Shown here: positions 39,482 through 48,570 of the stretch, one piece after another | Layout: each line of letters starts with the position of its first letter | Numbering within the stretch: the stretch's first letter is position 1 | Assembly (NCBI RefSeq): GCF_000510265.1 | Contig: NZ_CP006745.1 | Span: forward strand, 827,654-891,653 | Length of the DNA: 64,000 bases | Direction of reading: 5' to 3' | DNA from: Candidatus Endolissoclinum faulkneri L5 | Lineage (GTDB): Bacteria > Pseudomonadota > Alphaproteobacteria > Thalassobaculales > Thalassobaculaceae | Made by a program: the position numbers and the translations under genes | Notes under the pieces: model-generated | Told to the model about the DNA's origin: nothing | Seen by the model: only the letters and a program-made list of their open reading frames with translations | The model's database searches: none

Positions 39482-40418
39482 TTGTAAAGAAAGTATGTGA
39501 ACATTTCATAGATAATTTATCATGCAACAACAATTCTACTTTGAAGTTATAGTAAATGCAATTGTAAGCTTGGAATAAGCCAAGAAATACTATCAGTAAG
39601 CAAAAGCTTTTTCAGCATTTATATGCTATTTCTCATTGCTTATCAAAATACCTTAAAAAAAAGAATACTAATGATTCAATAAATTATTGGCGATAGCTTA
39701 ATTCAAATTAAATTCATGTAGACTTTAATATTCTAATCATTTTTAATACAGTTAAAGTATATTACAAAAGTTATACAATATTAGCTTTTTAGGACTAAAT
39801 AAAATCTATATTAAGGAAATAGTAAATTGCCCATTTATAGCTTATGGTCAGCTGATACAAAAAAAAGAAAAACCTACCTTTATTTAAATAGTAGACACCA
39901 AAAATAATTAATTTTTAATATTTTAACTAATTAACATATACGCGTAAAAGCTACGCAATTTCATTAAGTTGACAACTGATTACAAGTCGCTTCTTTATTT
40001 AAAAACAGTTAATAACAAATCAAATTTTACTAAGCTTTATCTAGTAAGGCTAAAAATATCAATGTAACAAAACTTAACAAGTAATTATAAGAATTAATCA
40101 ATGATTGAGTTTTGATCAATAAAATCCTCATAAACCTCCGAACAAAAATATCTGAATTTACAATTTCACACTATTGACAGATATTACAAGAAATTAGCAT
40201 TGCCGAAAACAGATTATACGTAAATTACATAGTCTAGTAAAAACAAAGAATCATTTAATTGTAGATATTGAAACTCATTAATTTAATACTGAAACACTTA
40301 TCGTATCATAATAATAATTAGTAATATTAAGCTTTACTAAATACAGATCAATCAGTGCATTGATTCTTCTGTCAAAGCATCCCAAGCTTTGGGTTATTAT
40401 ATTAGTAATGTCAAGAAT
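39482..40418. other. Intergenic region between tRNA-Ser and rlpA
   Basis: About 0.94 kb that should contain the tRNA promoter (near 39490-39530, reading minus) and the rlpA promoter. TTGACA occurs at about 40174 without a convincing -10 at the right spacing. No coding remnant is seen. Confidence 0.55.
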
Positions 40419-40943
40419 ATGTATGAATACCTTCACAAGGTTTTTTGTATTCGTCCATGGACGCTAACGTTAATTTTTATTGTAGCGCTAATTCTGAGCA
40501 ACTGTTCACAAAAAGATATACTGGAACATACACTCAACACCAATTACGGTCATGCCTACTATGATCATAGAAGAAAATATAAGCTTGGCACTTCTTACAA
40601 AGTGAAAGGCGTTTGGTATTATCCGAAGAAAGAATTAAATTACTCAGAAGTCGGCATTGCTTCTTGGTATGGACCAGGCTTCAACGGCAGAAAAACTGCT
40701 AATGGAGAAGTTTTTGATGACAACAAATTAACTGCTGCACACCGTACCCTGCCAATGCCGACTCTAATACGTGTAACAAATTTGAGAAACAGACGTTCAA
40801 TAATCGTACGTATAAACGACCGTGGGCCGTTTATACGTGGTCGAATCATCGACTTATCTCGCCGTAGCGCTCAGCTTTTAGGCTTTGTAAATAAAGGTAC
40901 TGCTCCGGTTCGTCTCGAAGTGGTAAAATTTAGCAAATATTGA
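40419..40943 (+). CDS. rlpA: RlpA-like septal-ring lipoprotein, no SPOR domain
   Basis: The 174-residue lipoprotein starts at ATG 40419. A TTG at 40389 is in frame but adds an unlikely polar leader. A basic stretch and hydrophobic core end in the lipobox LILSNC, giving a lipidated cysteine at residue 29. The double-psi beta-barrel domain follows: GIASWYGPGFNGRKTANGEVFD, LTAAHRTLPMPT, RVTNL, VRINDRGPF and RIIDLSRRSAQLLGF. RlpA cleaves or binds denuded glycan strands at division sites. The usual C-terminal SPOR domain is absent. It precedes dacA as in many alphaproteobacteria. Confidence 0.92.
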   Translation: MYEYLHKVFCIRPWTLTLIFIVALILSNCSQKDILEHTLNTNYGHAYYDHRRKYKLGTSYKVKGVWYYPKKELNYSEVGIASWYGPGFNGRKTANGEVFDDNKLTAAHRTLPMPTLIRVTNLRNRRSIIVRINDRGPFIRGRIIDLSRRSAQLLGFVNKGTAPVRLEVVKFSKY

Positions 40944-41328
40944 AAGTACTATAACACTGTACGAAAAAATAAATTACTTCTATGTATAAAACTAAATACT
41001 AAATTACAGTGTAGTATTTAGTTTGCTGATAACAAATATAACCTTAACTATAAGATAAATCTTGTTATCAGAAAAATCTTGAACTAAAGTAGATATTGGA
41101 ACCTCTAGCAATTTACTGTATTCGTATGTCAATCACATCAATCAGATAATATAAACAATACCTAATAAGCGTTCACTAATTAATCGTAGTATTCTCTAGC
41201 ATATAAGATTTACAAAGATCTGATACTCAGGTCTAAGTACGCCGTAGTATTTTTTGTAGTAATGTCCGAACCAAAAATGCTTATGAACGAATTACTCCTA
41301 ACCCACTTGTACTAACGGATAGCTGCAA
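40944..41328. other. Intergenic region between rlpA and dacA
   Basis: This holds a 13-bp hairpin (40989-41001 with 41012-41024, AAACTAAATACT / AGTATTTAGTTT, 10-nt loop) about 45 nt after the rlpA stop, a likely terminator. The dacA promoter should lie in the rest but is not clear. Confidence 0.6.
40989..41024 (+). terminator. Probable rlpA terminator hairpin
   Basis: Thirteen perfectly paired bases with a 10-nt loop lie about 45 nt downstream of the rlpA stop. The right arm ends in GTTT. If used, rlpA and dacA are separate transcripts here. Confidence 0.45.
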
Positions 41329-42486
41329 ATGATAATAAGCACTATTATCCGCATGATTTATTTCATACTTTTCATGATTATTTTGGCGCCATCATTAGCC
41401 AATGCAACTAAAACATCAACTAGTGCGCGTGAAGCAATACTGTTAGATTACGATACTGGTTACGTGTTACTACAAAAAAATGCAGACACCCTAATGCAAC
41501 CAGCATCTATCACTAAGATAATGACTGTATTACTGGCTTTTGAACGATTGGCAGATGGAAGGCTGCACATGCAAGATGAGATTCCGATTTCCGAGAAAGC
41601 CTGGAAAAAGGGTGGCTCTAAGATGTTTGTAGAAATTGGTTCAAGAGTAACTGTTCATGATATTCTGCGTGGTATCATAGTACAATCAGGAAACGACGCC
41701 GCAATCGCACTTGCCGAAGCAATCGCTGGGACAGAAAATGCTTTTGCGGAACTAATGAACGAAAAAGCTTCTGTTATCGGGATGGGACAAGCTACCTTCT
41801 GTAATGCTACGGGTTGGCCAGATCCAAAACACCTAGTTACTGCACGTGGACTTGCGGCTTTAGCTATCGAGACAATCCGAAAATTTCCTGAATACTACAA
41901 GATTTATGCGGAAAAAACCTTTAGTTATAATGGCATCAGGCAAAAGAATCGTAATCCTTTACTATACAAAAATATAGGAGCTGATGGGCTTAAGACTGGA
42001 TATACTGAGATCGCGGGTTATGGGCTAACTGCTAGTGCAAAACGCAACGAACGTAGGTTAATATTAGTTATTAACGGTCTAGAAAGCGCTAACCGACGCT
42101 CCAGAGAAGGCGAAAGATTACTGGAATGGGGATTTCGTGAATTTAATAACTATAAACTGTTTAATCCAGGTCAAACTATCGAACAAGCTGACGTTTGGCT
42201 TGGTGAACAAAATACGGTATCATTAGTGACAGAAAGAGAACTGATTATCACTATGCCTTGTACAGATCGTAAAAAAATGCAACTTAGCGTGGAATATGAT
42301 GGGCCGATTCTCGCACCGATTTTGAAGGGTCAGGTATTAGCCAGATTACGTATCTCTGCTCCCAACAGAGAAGATCAGATCGTTCCGCTTGTAGCTAAGA
42401 ATAATATTGGAAAATTGGAAGGATTAAATCGCATCGCTCGAGCTATACAATATTTAATCTGGGATAGCTATATAGCGCAATTATAA
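41329..42486 (+). CDS. dacA: D-alanyl-D-alanine carboxypeptidase (PBP5/6 type)
   Basis: This 385-residue periplasmic enzyme trims the terminal D-alanine of peptidoglycan pentapeptides. A signal peptide (about 1-26, ending near SLANA) is followed by all three active-site motifs: S60-ITK63, S120-GN122 and K222-TG224. A PBP5 C-terminal beta domain and a terminal amphipathic helix (RIARAIQYLIWDSYIAQL) for membrane anchoring follow. Length is typical. In many alphaproteobacteria the order is rlpA-dacA-tmk-holB; here tmk is missing. Confidence 0.96.
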   Translation: MIISTIIRMIYFILFMIILAPSLANATKTSTSAREAILLDYDTGYVLLQKNADTLMQPASITKIMTVLLAFERLADGRLHMQDEIPISEKAWKKGGSKMFVEIGSRVTVHDILRGIIVQSGNDAAIALAEAIAGTENAFAELMNEKASVIGMGQATFCNATGWPDPKHLVTARGLAALAIETIRKFPEYYKIYAEKTFSYNGIRQKNRNPLLYKNIGADGLKTGYTEIAGYGLTASAKRNERRLILVINGLESANRRSREGERLLEWGFREFNNYKLFNPGQTIEQADVWLGEQNTVSLVTERELIITMPCTDRKKMQLSVEYDGPILAPILKGQVLARLRISAPNREDQIVPLVAKNNIGKLEGLNRIARAIQYLIWDSYIAQL

Positions 42487-42824
42487 ATATACAGTATTAA
42501 TTATAATTTTGTATTAAATGAAGCGCTATCCTGTATGTAACTAAATTTGTATAATTAGTGATAAAATATCAATACTAGGTTACTAGCTTGTATATTGCAT
42601 TATACTAGAAGCGAAACTAAAAACCTGGTTTATAATATAACTTAAGATGTTAACTGTGCTCTAAGGTTTATAGATAGAAAATGCTTCATAGAAAAATGTA
42701 TTTATAACTAATATTAGGCTATACTTCATATATAGCTAGAATATCTAGAAATTATTAGTTGGTATTGTGTGCATAATCTGGGAAATATTACTTAATATTA
42801 TATATTTTGTACTAGAAATGTTTA
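42487..42824. other. Gap where tmk is expected
   Basis: This 338-nt AT-rich gap is too short for thymidylate kinase (about 620 nt). I see no P-loop or other remnant in any frame. Confidence 0.6.
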
Positions 42825-43961
42825 ATGAAGGATAAAAATCAAAGTTTGCCTCGTCCTTCTGCATCAACCGAACTGCTAGGGCATGAAAAAGAGGAACGCG
42901 AGCTTCTCGAAGCTTATAATTCAGGAAGGATGCCTCATGCTTGGCTATTTTCTGGACCACCTGGTATCGGTAAGGAGACTTTGGCTTTTCGTTTAGCGAA
43001 ATTTATTCTCTCCCAGGAAGAAGATAAGGCACACCAACCATTCAGTCGTGATCTACCTCGCAGTCTTGCGATAGATCCTAATTGCCAAGTTGCTCTTCAA
43101 GTTTCCTCTGAATCCCATCCAGATCTTAAAATTTTACGCTGTAAATCAAACGCACAAGGAAAAACAAATTCGATGATTTGTATAGATAGCGTTCGTTCTT
43201 TTAAAAGTTCATTGCACCTTAAATCCTCCTCTGGAGGTTGGCGTGTAATAATCATTGATCAAGCTGAAAAGATGAACATTAATGCTGAAAATGCAATTCT
43301 TAAATTGCTTGAAGAACCTCCTGAAAAAACGCTAGTAATAATAATTTCCACTGCACCAAATGCTATGTTAGCAACGATTAAATCACGCTGTCGAAAATTA
43401 ATGCTGAGGCCGATAAATGACAAGTTTATTAGCAGACTAATAACCAAGGTTCATCCATATCTATCAAACAATGACATGAATATGATCTTACGCTCGGCAG
43501 AAGGCAGTTCAGGAAAAGCTTTAGCATTCGTAGAAGCCGGTGGAGCAACAATATACCGTAACATTATCAATGTTGTCGCTAAAATGCCTAAAGTAAGTGG
43601 AGAAGATGTGCACGCATTAGCAATGAATTGGTGCGAAAAAAAATCAAAAAATACTAATCAAGACATTTTTTATATTGGTATTTACATGTTATTGCGCTGG
43701 ATAGAACGTGCTATTCTGGCGGTTAATCAAGCCCCCAACATTCAAGAAATCATTCCTGGAGATTTAGAAACTGGGCGAATGTATATCTCCTCCATCGGTC
43801 TAGAGTCTGCGTTTCATCGCCGCGATGCTATACAACGACTGATCAAATTAGAAAATGCATTAATACTTGATCGCAAGCAAATCGTAATCGAAGCCTTCTA
43901 TATTTTAGCACTCGGAGGAAAAAATAAGTATTCCACTTTTCCCCCGAGTGCTAAAATATAG
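42825..43961 (+). CDS. holB: DNA polymerase III subunit delta prime
   Basis: This 378-residue clamp-loader AAA+ protein opens LPRPSASTELLGHEKEERELLEAYNSGRMPHAWLFSGPPGIGKETLAFRLAKF, with the P-loop at 44-52. It continues with IDSVRSFKSSLHLKSSSGGWRVIIIDQAEKMN, ENAILKLLEEPPEKT and the sensor region TIKSRCRKL. Only one cysteine (in DPNC) lies in the region that carries a zinc module in the E. coli protein. The gene end is unusual. A 41-bp perfect inverted copy of 43875-43915 begins at 43944 and supplies the final codons (PPSAKI) and the stop. The C-terminal tail after ALGGKNKY is therefore not ancestral sequence. Confidence 0.93.
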   Translation: MKDKNQSLPRPSASTELLGHEKEERELLEAYNSGRMPHAWLFSGPPGIGKETLAFRLAKFILSQEEDKAHQPFSRDLPRSLAIDPNCQVALQVSSESHPDLKILRCKSNAQGKTNSMICIDSVRSFKSSLHLKSSSGGWRVIIIDQAEKMNINAENAILKLLEEPPEKTLVIIISTAPNAMLATIKSRCRKLMLRPINDKFISRLITKVHPYLSNNDMNMILRSAEGSSGKALAFVEAGGATIYRNIINVVAKMPKVSGEDVHALAMNWCEKKSKNTNQDIFYIGIYMLLRWIERAILAVNQAPNIQEIIPGDLETGRMYISSIGLESAFHRRDAIQRLIKLENALILDRKQIVIEAFYILALGGKNKYSTFPPSAKI

Positions 43962-43984
43962 AAGGCTTCGATTACGATTTGCTT
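43875..43984 (+). repeat. Long inverted repeat formed from the 3' end of holB
   Basis: Arm 43875-43915 (coding, within holB) is the exact reverse complement of 43944-43984. One mismatch inward, GGAAAA (43917-43922) pairs with TTTTCC (43937-43942), extending the stem to about 48 positions around a loop of about 14 nt. The right arm contains the holB stop at 43959-43961. The structure could end transcription. Confidence 0.95.
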
Positions 43985-44541
43985 TATTTTTAAATATAAA
44001 CGCCAAAAATAAAATCTTACAACGAAACTGTTGCAAAAAATTTATCAAAAAAGTTAAAATAAAACAAATTATAGCAATTAATAATAATATTCGAATACTA
44101 GATCATAAAATTAATCTCTAGAGTGTACGGATCGATAAAAATTAGAAAGCTATTTAAGAATCCACAATAAATTACTGGTCAGTTTTTGAATGCCAGCTAC
44201 AACACTAATTATTCAAAAAAAAATAGTATTATGATAAACAGAACTGAACAATTAGCCTGTTGATAAATAAGTGTAATAAACTATACTTTATTATTTATTA
44301 ATAAACTTACATGCAAGGAAGTTTGTCAAAATTAATTAATGCTTCTTAGATTACAAATATTTTACTGAGTAAAATAGCTATAGACTTATTTTGCATTAAA
44401 AGTTTTCTATCGTTTTTGTTACTCAAAAATTTTGAAATAATAATTATTGTTACTTGAAAACAATTATAAGTATAAGTTTAGCAAAATTGACAATAGTATG
44501 ATGCATAACAGAATCTAGTAATTCTATTACCGAGGAAATGA
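43962..44541. other. Intergenic region between holB and proS
   Basis: This begins with the right arm of the holB inverted repeat (to 43984). TTGACA at 44487-44492 with CAGAAT 16 bp downstream is a possible proS promoter, weak at the -10. metG and the tatD-type gene that often follow holB in relatives are not present. Confidence 0.55.
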
Positions 44542-45873
44542 ATGCGCCTATCTAGCTATTTTCTACCTACTCTAAAAAATTCACCACGTGAAGCGGATAC
44601 CATATCGCATCGTTTAATGCTGCGAGCAGGGATGATACAACAATCTAGTACTGGTATTTATTCTTGGCTTCCGCTTGGATTTAAGGTCCTCAAACGCATT
44701 GAGCAAATCATACGCGAAGAGCAAAACGCAGCAGGCTGGAACGAAATGCTAATGCCTACCATACAGCCAGCCGAATTGTGGTATAAAAATAATTGTTACA
44801 ACGATTACGGCCCAGAGATGCTTCGTATTACTGATAGGCATAAACACAACATGCTTTACGGACCTACTAACGAGTGGCAAATTACTGATATTTTTAAAAA
44901 ACATATCCATAGCTATAAAAAGTTACCCAGCCGACTATACCATATTCAGTGGAAATTTCGTGACGAAGTAAGACCACGCTTTGGTGTAATGCGTGGTCGT
45001 GAGTTCCTTATGAAGGACGCCTATTCTTTCGATATTGACAGAGAGACTGCTAAAATCAACTATAATCGCCAGTTTATGGCATATTTACGGACGTTTAATC
45101 GGTTAGGCTTGAAAGCACTCCCCGTTAATGCTGATAGCGGTCTAATTGGTGGTAAAATGAACCACGAGTTCGTTATATTAGCCGATAAAGGGGAAAGTGA
45201 AGTATTCTGTCAAAAAGATTGGCTTAATGCAGACGTAAATATCGATAAATTTGATTATAATGAAAATCTTCAGCCTGTAGTTGACTCCTATCTCAAGCGT
45301 TACTCAGCAACCAAAGCAAGGCATGATCCCGTTAATTGTCCGATTGAGCTAGGAAATCTAATAAATCTTCCCTGCATTGAAGTTGGTCACATTTTTTATT
45401 TAGGCAATAAATATTCTGAGCCAATGGGTGCAAGGGTTACCTGTCCAAATGGCAGAAAAAAAGTTGTGCACATGGGTTCATACGGTATCGGAATTTCCCG
45501 TTTGGTCGGTGCTATCGTTGAAGCTTACAACGATAAAAACGGTATTGTCTGGCCAGAAAAAATAGCACCGTTCCATCTTGGATTGATCAATTTAAGTGTT
45601 GATGATATGACTTGTCGTACCGCTTCAGAAGATATTTACACTAAGCTTTGTTCAGCCGGTGTCGATATTTTGATGGATGACAGTTATTATAGGCCTGGTG
45701 TTAAGCTAGCTATCATGGATCTAATAGGCCTACCTTGGCAAATTGTCGTCAGTCCACGTCATGCTGTAAATAAAATCGTAGAAATTAAAAACCGTAGGAC
45801 GGGCAAACGCGAGGAAATATCGGTCGAGGAAGTGCTTACTCGGTTCGCCCCAGCTAACCAAGCACTAACCTAA
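44542..45873 (+). CDS. proS: Prolyl-tRNA synthetase (short alphaproteobacterial type)
   Basis: This 443-residue class II synthetase attaches proline to tRNA-Pro. It lacks the INS editing domain, as is normal for the roughly 440-residue alphaproteobacterial form. Visible parts are SRLMLRAGMIQQSSTGIYSWLPLG-like motif 1 (as SHRLMLRAGM), motif 2 in QWKFRDEVRPRFGVMRGREFLMKDAYSF, motif 3 in GSYGIGISRLVGAIVE, and a C-terminal anticodon-binding domain from about 350. GAGGAAATGA precedes ATG 44542. It heads the conserved proS-lolC/E-lolD-dnaE series. Confidence 0.96.
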   Translation: MRLSSYFLPTLKNSPREADTISHRLMLRAGMIQQSSTGIYSWLPLGFKVLKRIEQIIREEQNAAGWNEMLMPTIQPAELWYKNNCYNDYGPEMLRITDRHKHNMLYGPTNEWQITDIFKKHIHSYKKLPSRLYHIQWKFRDEVRPRFGVMRGREFLMKDAYSFDIDRETAKINYNRQFMAYLRTFNRLGLKALPVNADSGLIGGKMNHEFVILADKGESEVFCQKDWLNADVNIDKFDYNENLQPVVDSYLKRYSATKARHDPVNCPIELGNLINLPCIEVGHIFYLGNKYSEPMGARVTCPNGRKKVVHMGSYGIGISRLVGAIVEAYNDKNGIVWPEKIAPFHLGLINLSVDDMTCRTASEDIYTKLCSAGVDILMDDSYYRPGVKLAIMDLIGLPWQIVVSPRHAVNKIVEIKNRRTGKREEISVEEVLTRFAPANQALT

Positions 45874-45942
45874 AGATCCCATATACTACGATATCGATCG
45901 CATATAGCATAGATAATGAAACTTATCACAAAAAGCTAAGTA

Positions 45943-47190
45943 ATGATTTTCGGTGATTTTGAACGAATGCTAGCAATGCGCTATTTGACGGCTCGTCGCC
46001 AGGAAGGTTTTATTTCGCTTGTAGTTGGGTTTTCTATACTAGGTATTAGTCTTGGAGTAGCAACCTTAATCATTGTTATGAGCGTAATGAACGGCTTCCG
46101 AGACGAGCTAATCAGTAGAATCATTGGACTTAACGGCCATGCTAGCATCTATGCAAGAGATGGGGTAATTAAAAATTACGATAAGCTAATGATGAAAATT
46201 GCTTTAGTGCCCGGTGTATTTAGCGTTACCCCATTAGTTGAAGGTCAAGCAATGCTTGCTGCTAATAAAATTGCTTCGGGTAGTATGGTAAGAGGTGTAC
46301 GAATAAAAGATTTAAAGTCCAAAAAACTTATCGCAAATAATATTAAAGATGGTTCCCTCAAGAATTTTAACGGTATGAATAAAGTAGTACTGGGTTCCCG
46401 CTTAGCTCATCGTATGGGATTGCAAGTCGGCGACTATATCACAATGATCTCACCTAGTTTCGCTGTCACAGCAATAGGTAATATGCCAAGAATAAAAACC
46501 TATGAGGTAATTGCCTTGTTCGAGATGGGCATGTACGAATACGATAATAATTTCGTTTATATGCCTATAAAGGCAGCTCAAAAGTTTTTCCAACAAGAAA
46601 ATTCAGTTAATGCACTAGAAATCTTTACAGAAGATCCAAACTTGTTGGATAATATAAGATGTAAGATAATTAAAGAACTGCCATCAACAGTATATTTTTA
46701 TGACTGGCAGCAAAAAAATAACAGTTTATTTAATGCATTGCAAGTTGAACGCAATGTGATGTTTTTGATCTTAATGCTAATAATTTTAGTTGCAGCATTT
46801 AATATAATCAGCTCAATGACTATGCTGGTAAAGGACAATCTCAAGGAAATTGCTGTACTGCGAACCATGGGTGCCTCACGCGGTATCATCACCAGGGTAT
46901 TCTTTATGACAGGAGCTAGTATAGGCTTTATCGGTACAGCTATGGGTACAGTGCTTGGATTATTATTTATTGCAAAAATAAATACAATTCAGAAATGGAT
47001 AGAAAACATCTTTGTTACCTCAATATTTCCATCAGAGATATATTTTTTAGCCAATGTACCAGCTAAGATAAACTCAATTGAAGTAATCATGATCCTTATA
47101 ATGACACTAGCGCTTAGTTTCATGGCAACAATATACCCTGCTTGGCGTGCTGCTCGTACTGATCCAGTTGAAGCTTTACGCTATGAATAA
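45943..47190 (+). CDS. lolC: Lipoprotein-releasing ABC transporter permease LolC/LolE
   Basis: This 415-residue inner-membrane permease releases outer-membrane lipoproteins to LolA. It has an N-terminal membrane helix after [21 protein letters not shown], a periplasmic MacB-like domain (about 50-260) and three C-terminal helices of the FtsX type. These include [21 protein letters not shown] and end [18 protein letters not shown], a hallmark. Alphaproteobacteria usually have one such permease gene next to lolD, so LolC versus LolE cannot be distinguished. It overlaps lolD by 8 nt. Confidence 0.94.
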   Translation: MIFGDFERMLAMRYLTARRQEGFISLVVGFSILGISLGVATLIIVMSVMNGFRDELISRIIGLNGHASIYARDGVIKNYDKLMMKIALVPGVFSVTPLVEGQAMLAANKIASGSMVRGVRIKDLKSKKLIANNIKDGSLKNFNGMNKVVLGSRLAHRMGLQVGDYITMISPSFAVTAIGNMPRIKTYEVIALFEMGMYEYDNNFVYMPIKAAQKFFQQENSVNALEIFTEDPNLLDNIRCKIIKELPSTVYFYDWQQKNNSLFNALQVERNVMFLILMLIILVAAFNIISSMTMLVKDNLKEIAVLRTMGASRGIITRVFFMTGASIGFIGTAMGTVLGLLFIAKINTIQKWIENIFVTSIFPSEIYFLANVPAKINSIEVIMILIMTLALSFMATIYPAWRAARTDPVEALRYE

Positions 47191-47920
47191 AACGATAAGA
47201 GTCTCACAACCAAAAGCATCTGTAATTTCAGATAAAGAAGCTATTGTTCTGAACGAAATAACTCGTATGTTTAGCGTAGGAAACCAGCAACTGCTAGTTT
47301 TAAGATGCGTTAATCTAACTCTTAATAAAGGACAAATTATCGGCTTGGTAGGTCCATCTGGCGCTGGTAAATCAACCTTGCTACACATTGCTGGACTTTT
47401 GGAACAACCAACCAGTGGCAGGGTTATTGTAAACGGACGCAACTGCTCCGGACTGAGTGATGGAGAACTCACTAGTATTCGCAAAAACACTATTGGTTTT
47501 GTCTACCAATTTCACCATTTGTTGCCAGCATTTTCTGCTCGCGAAAATGTCATGATCCCACAAATGATTGCTGGGTATTCCAAGCATAAAGCACGAAAGC
47601 AAGCAGACAAATTACTGGATATGGTAGGCTTAAGTTCTCGAGCAAATCATCGGCCTGCTAGGCTTTCCGGAGGAGAACAGCAAAGAGTAGCGATCGTGCG
47701 CAGCATAGCTAATTTACCAAGAGTATTGATTGCCGATGAGCCAACTGGTAACCTCGATCAACAAACAGCATATCAAGTATTTAACCAACTCCTCCAGATA
47801 GTAAAGAGTACTGGTTTATCAGCCTTGATAGCAACCCATAACATGGATCTAGCAATACAAATGGACCGTATAATCGAGTGTCGTGACGGATTATTAGTTG
47901 AACAAAAACCATCCACATGA
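47183..47920 (+). CDS. lolD: Lipoprotein-releasing ABC transporter ATPase LolD
   Basis: This ATPase powers the LolC/E permease. From ATG 47183 the protein is 245 residues. An upstream in-frame start (47147) lies deep inside the permease gene and is unlikely. Walker [11 protein letters not shown]-loop in [19 protein letters not shown] (a LolD-typical segment), signature [11 protein letters not shown], Walker [13 protein letters not shown] and H-loop ATHN are all present. The N-terminal 25 residues before [10 protein letters not shown] are a charged extension. Confidence 0.95.
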   Translation: MNKTIRVSQPKASVISDKEAIVLNEITRMFSVGNQQLLVLRCVNLTLNKGQIIGLVGPSGAGKSTLLHIAGLLEQPTSGRVIVNGRNCSGLSDGELTSIRKNTIGFVYQFHHLLPAFSARENVMIPQMIAGYSKHKARKQADKLLDMVGLSSRANHRPARLSGGEQQRVAIVRSIANLPRVLIADEPTGNLDQQTAYQVFNQLLQIVKSTGLSALIATHNMDLAIQMDRIIECRDGLLVEQKPST

Positions 47921-48570
47921 CAGCTTGACTATTCAAGTCCTAGCTGATTCTCGATCAATAAAATCAAATAAAAATTACACTAACACCCAGAATGATAGCG
48001 TACTAAATGCTTAATATTTAGCAAATAATTGCGTGGAATAGGTAAGCTCAATTTTATCTGTTTGCAGATGCACAAGCACAAATGGCTGTCTAAAAGTTCA
48101 TCACTTCATTTATCTTATACCATATTTTTAACTAGTTCAGTAATACCTTATCTCCATTACCAGCAGTTCGGTTTTTTAGTATAATCTTTCTTCTCAAATT
48201 AGAACAATCCTAATCTAATGATAATTAGAAATTACATTAAATATAAAATCAAGATTTAAAATTTTATAATTCAGATTAACTAGGTTTTAGTTATTGATTT
48301 TATCCTAAAGATAAAAATAATGTTTTTTAATAATAATTAAGGTAATTCAAAATACTTCATGTTACATTAACCAAATTATTTGTTTATGAATTAACTAAAT
48401 AATTAGCATAGGCAAAATAGAAAATTTCGTTTATGTGGCTTTTTATCTAAAAAACACTAGAATAATCAGAATATTAAAGTGTTACTAAATATTAGAATTT
48501 ATTTTATGGTTCAAGCAAACTTAATTAGATACACTATATTAGTAATTGAATATTAATATATGCGGTTATT
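47921..48570. other. Intergenic region between lolD and dnaE
   Basis: About 0.65 kb, with only a weak 5-bp hairpin (CTTGA/TCAAG) shortly after the lolD stop. In relatives dnaE usually follows lolD closely, so this gap looks expanded. Confidence 0.6.

Noticed and set aside
39315-39533. A 72-codon ORF on the - strand
   Set aside because: It is read through the tRNA-Ser gene; the tRNA explains the sequence.
44487-44514. TTGACA with a downstream hexamer as a proS promoter
   Set aside because: The -10 candidate (CAGAAT, 16-bp spacing) is too weak to list as a feature in such AT-rich DNA.
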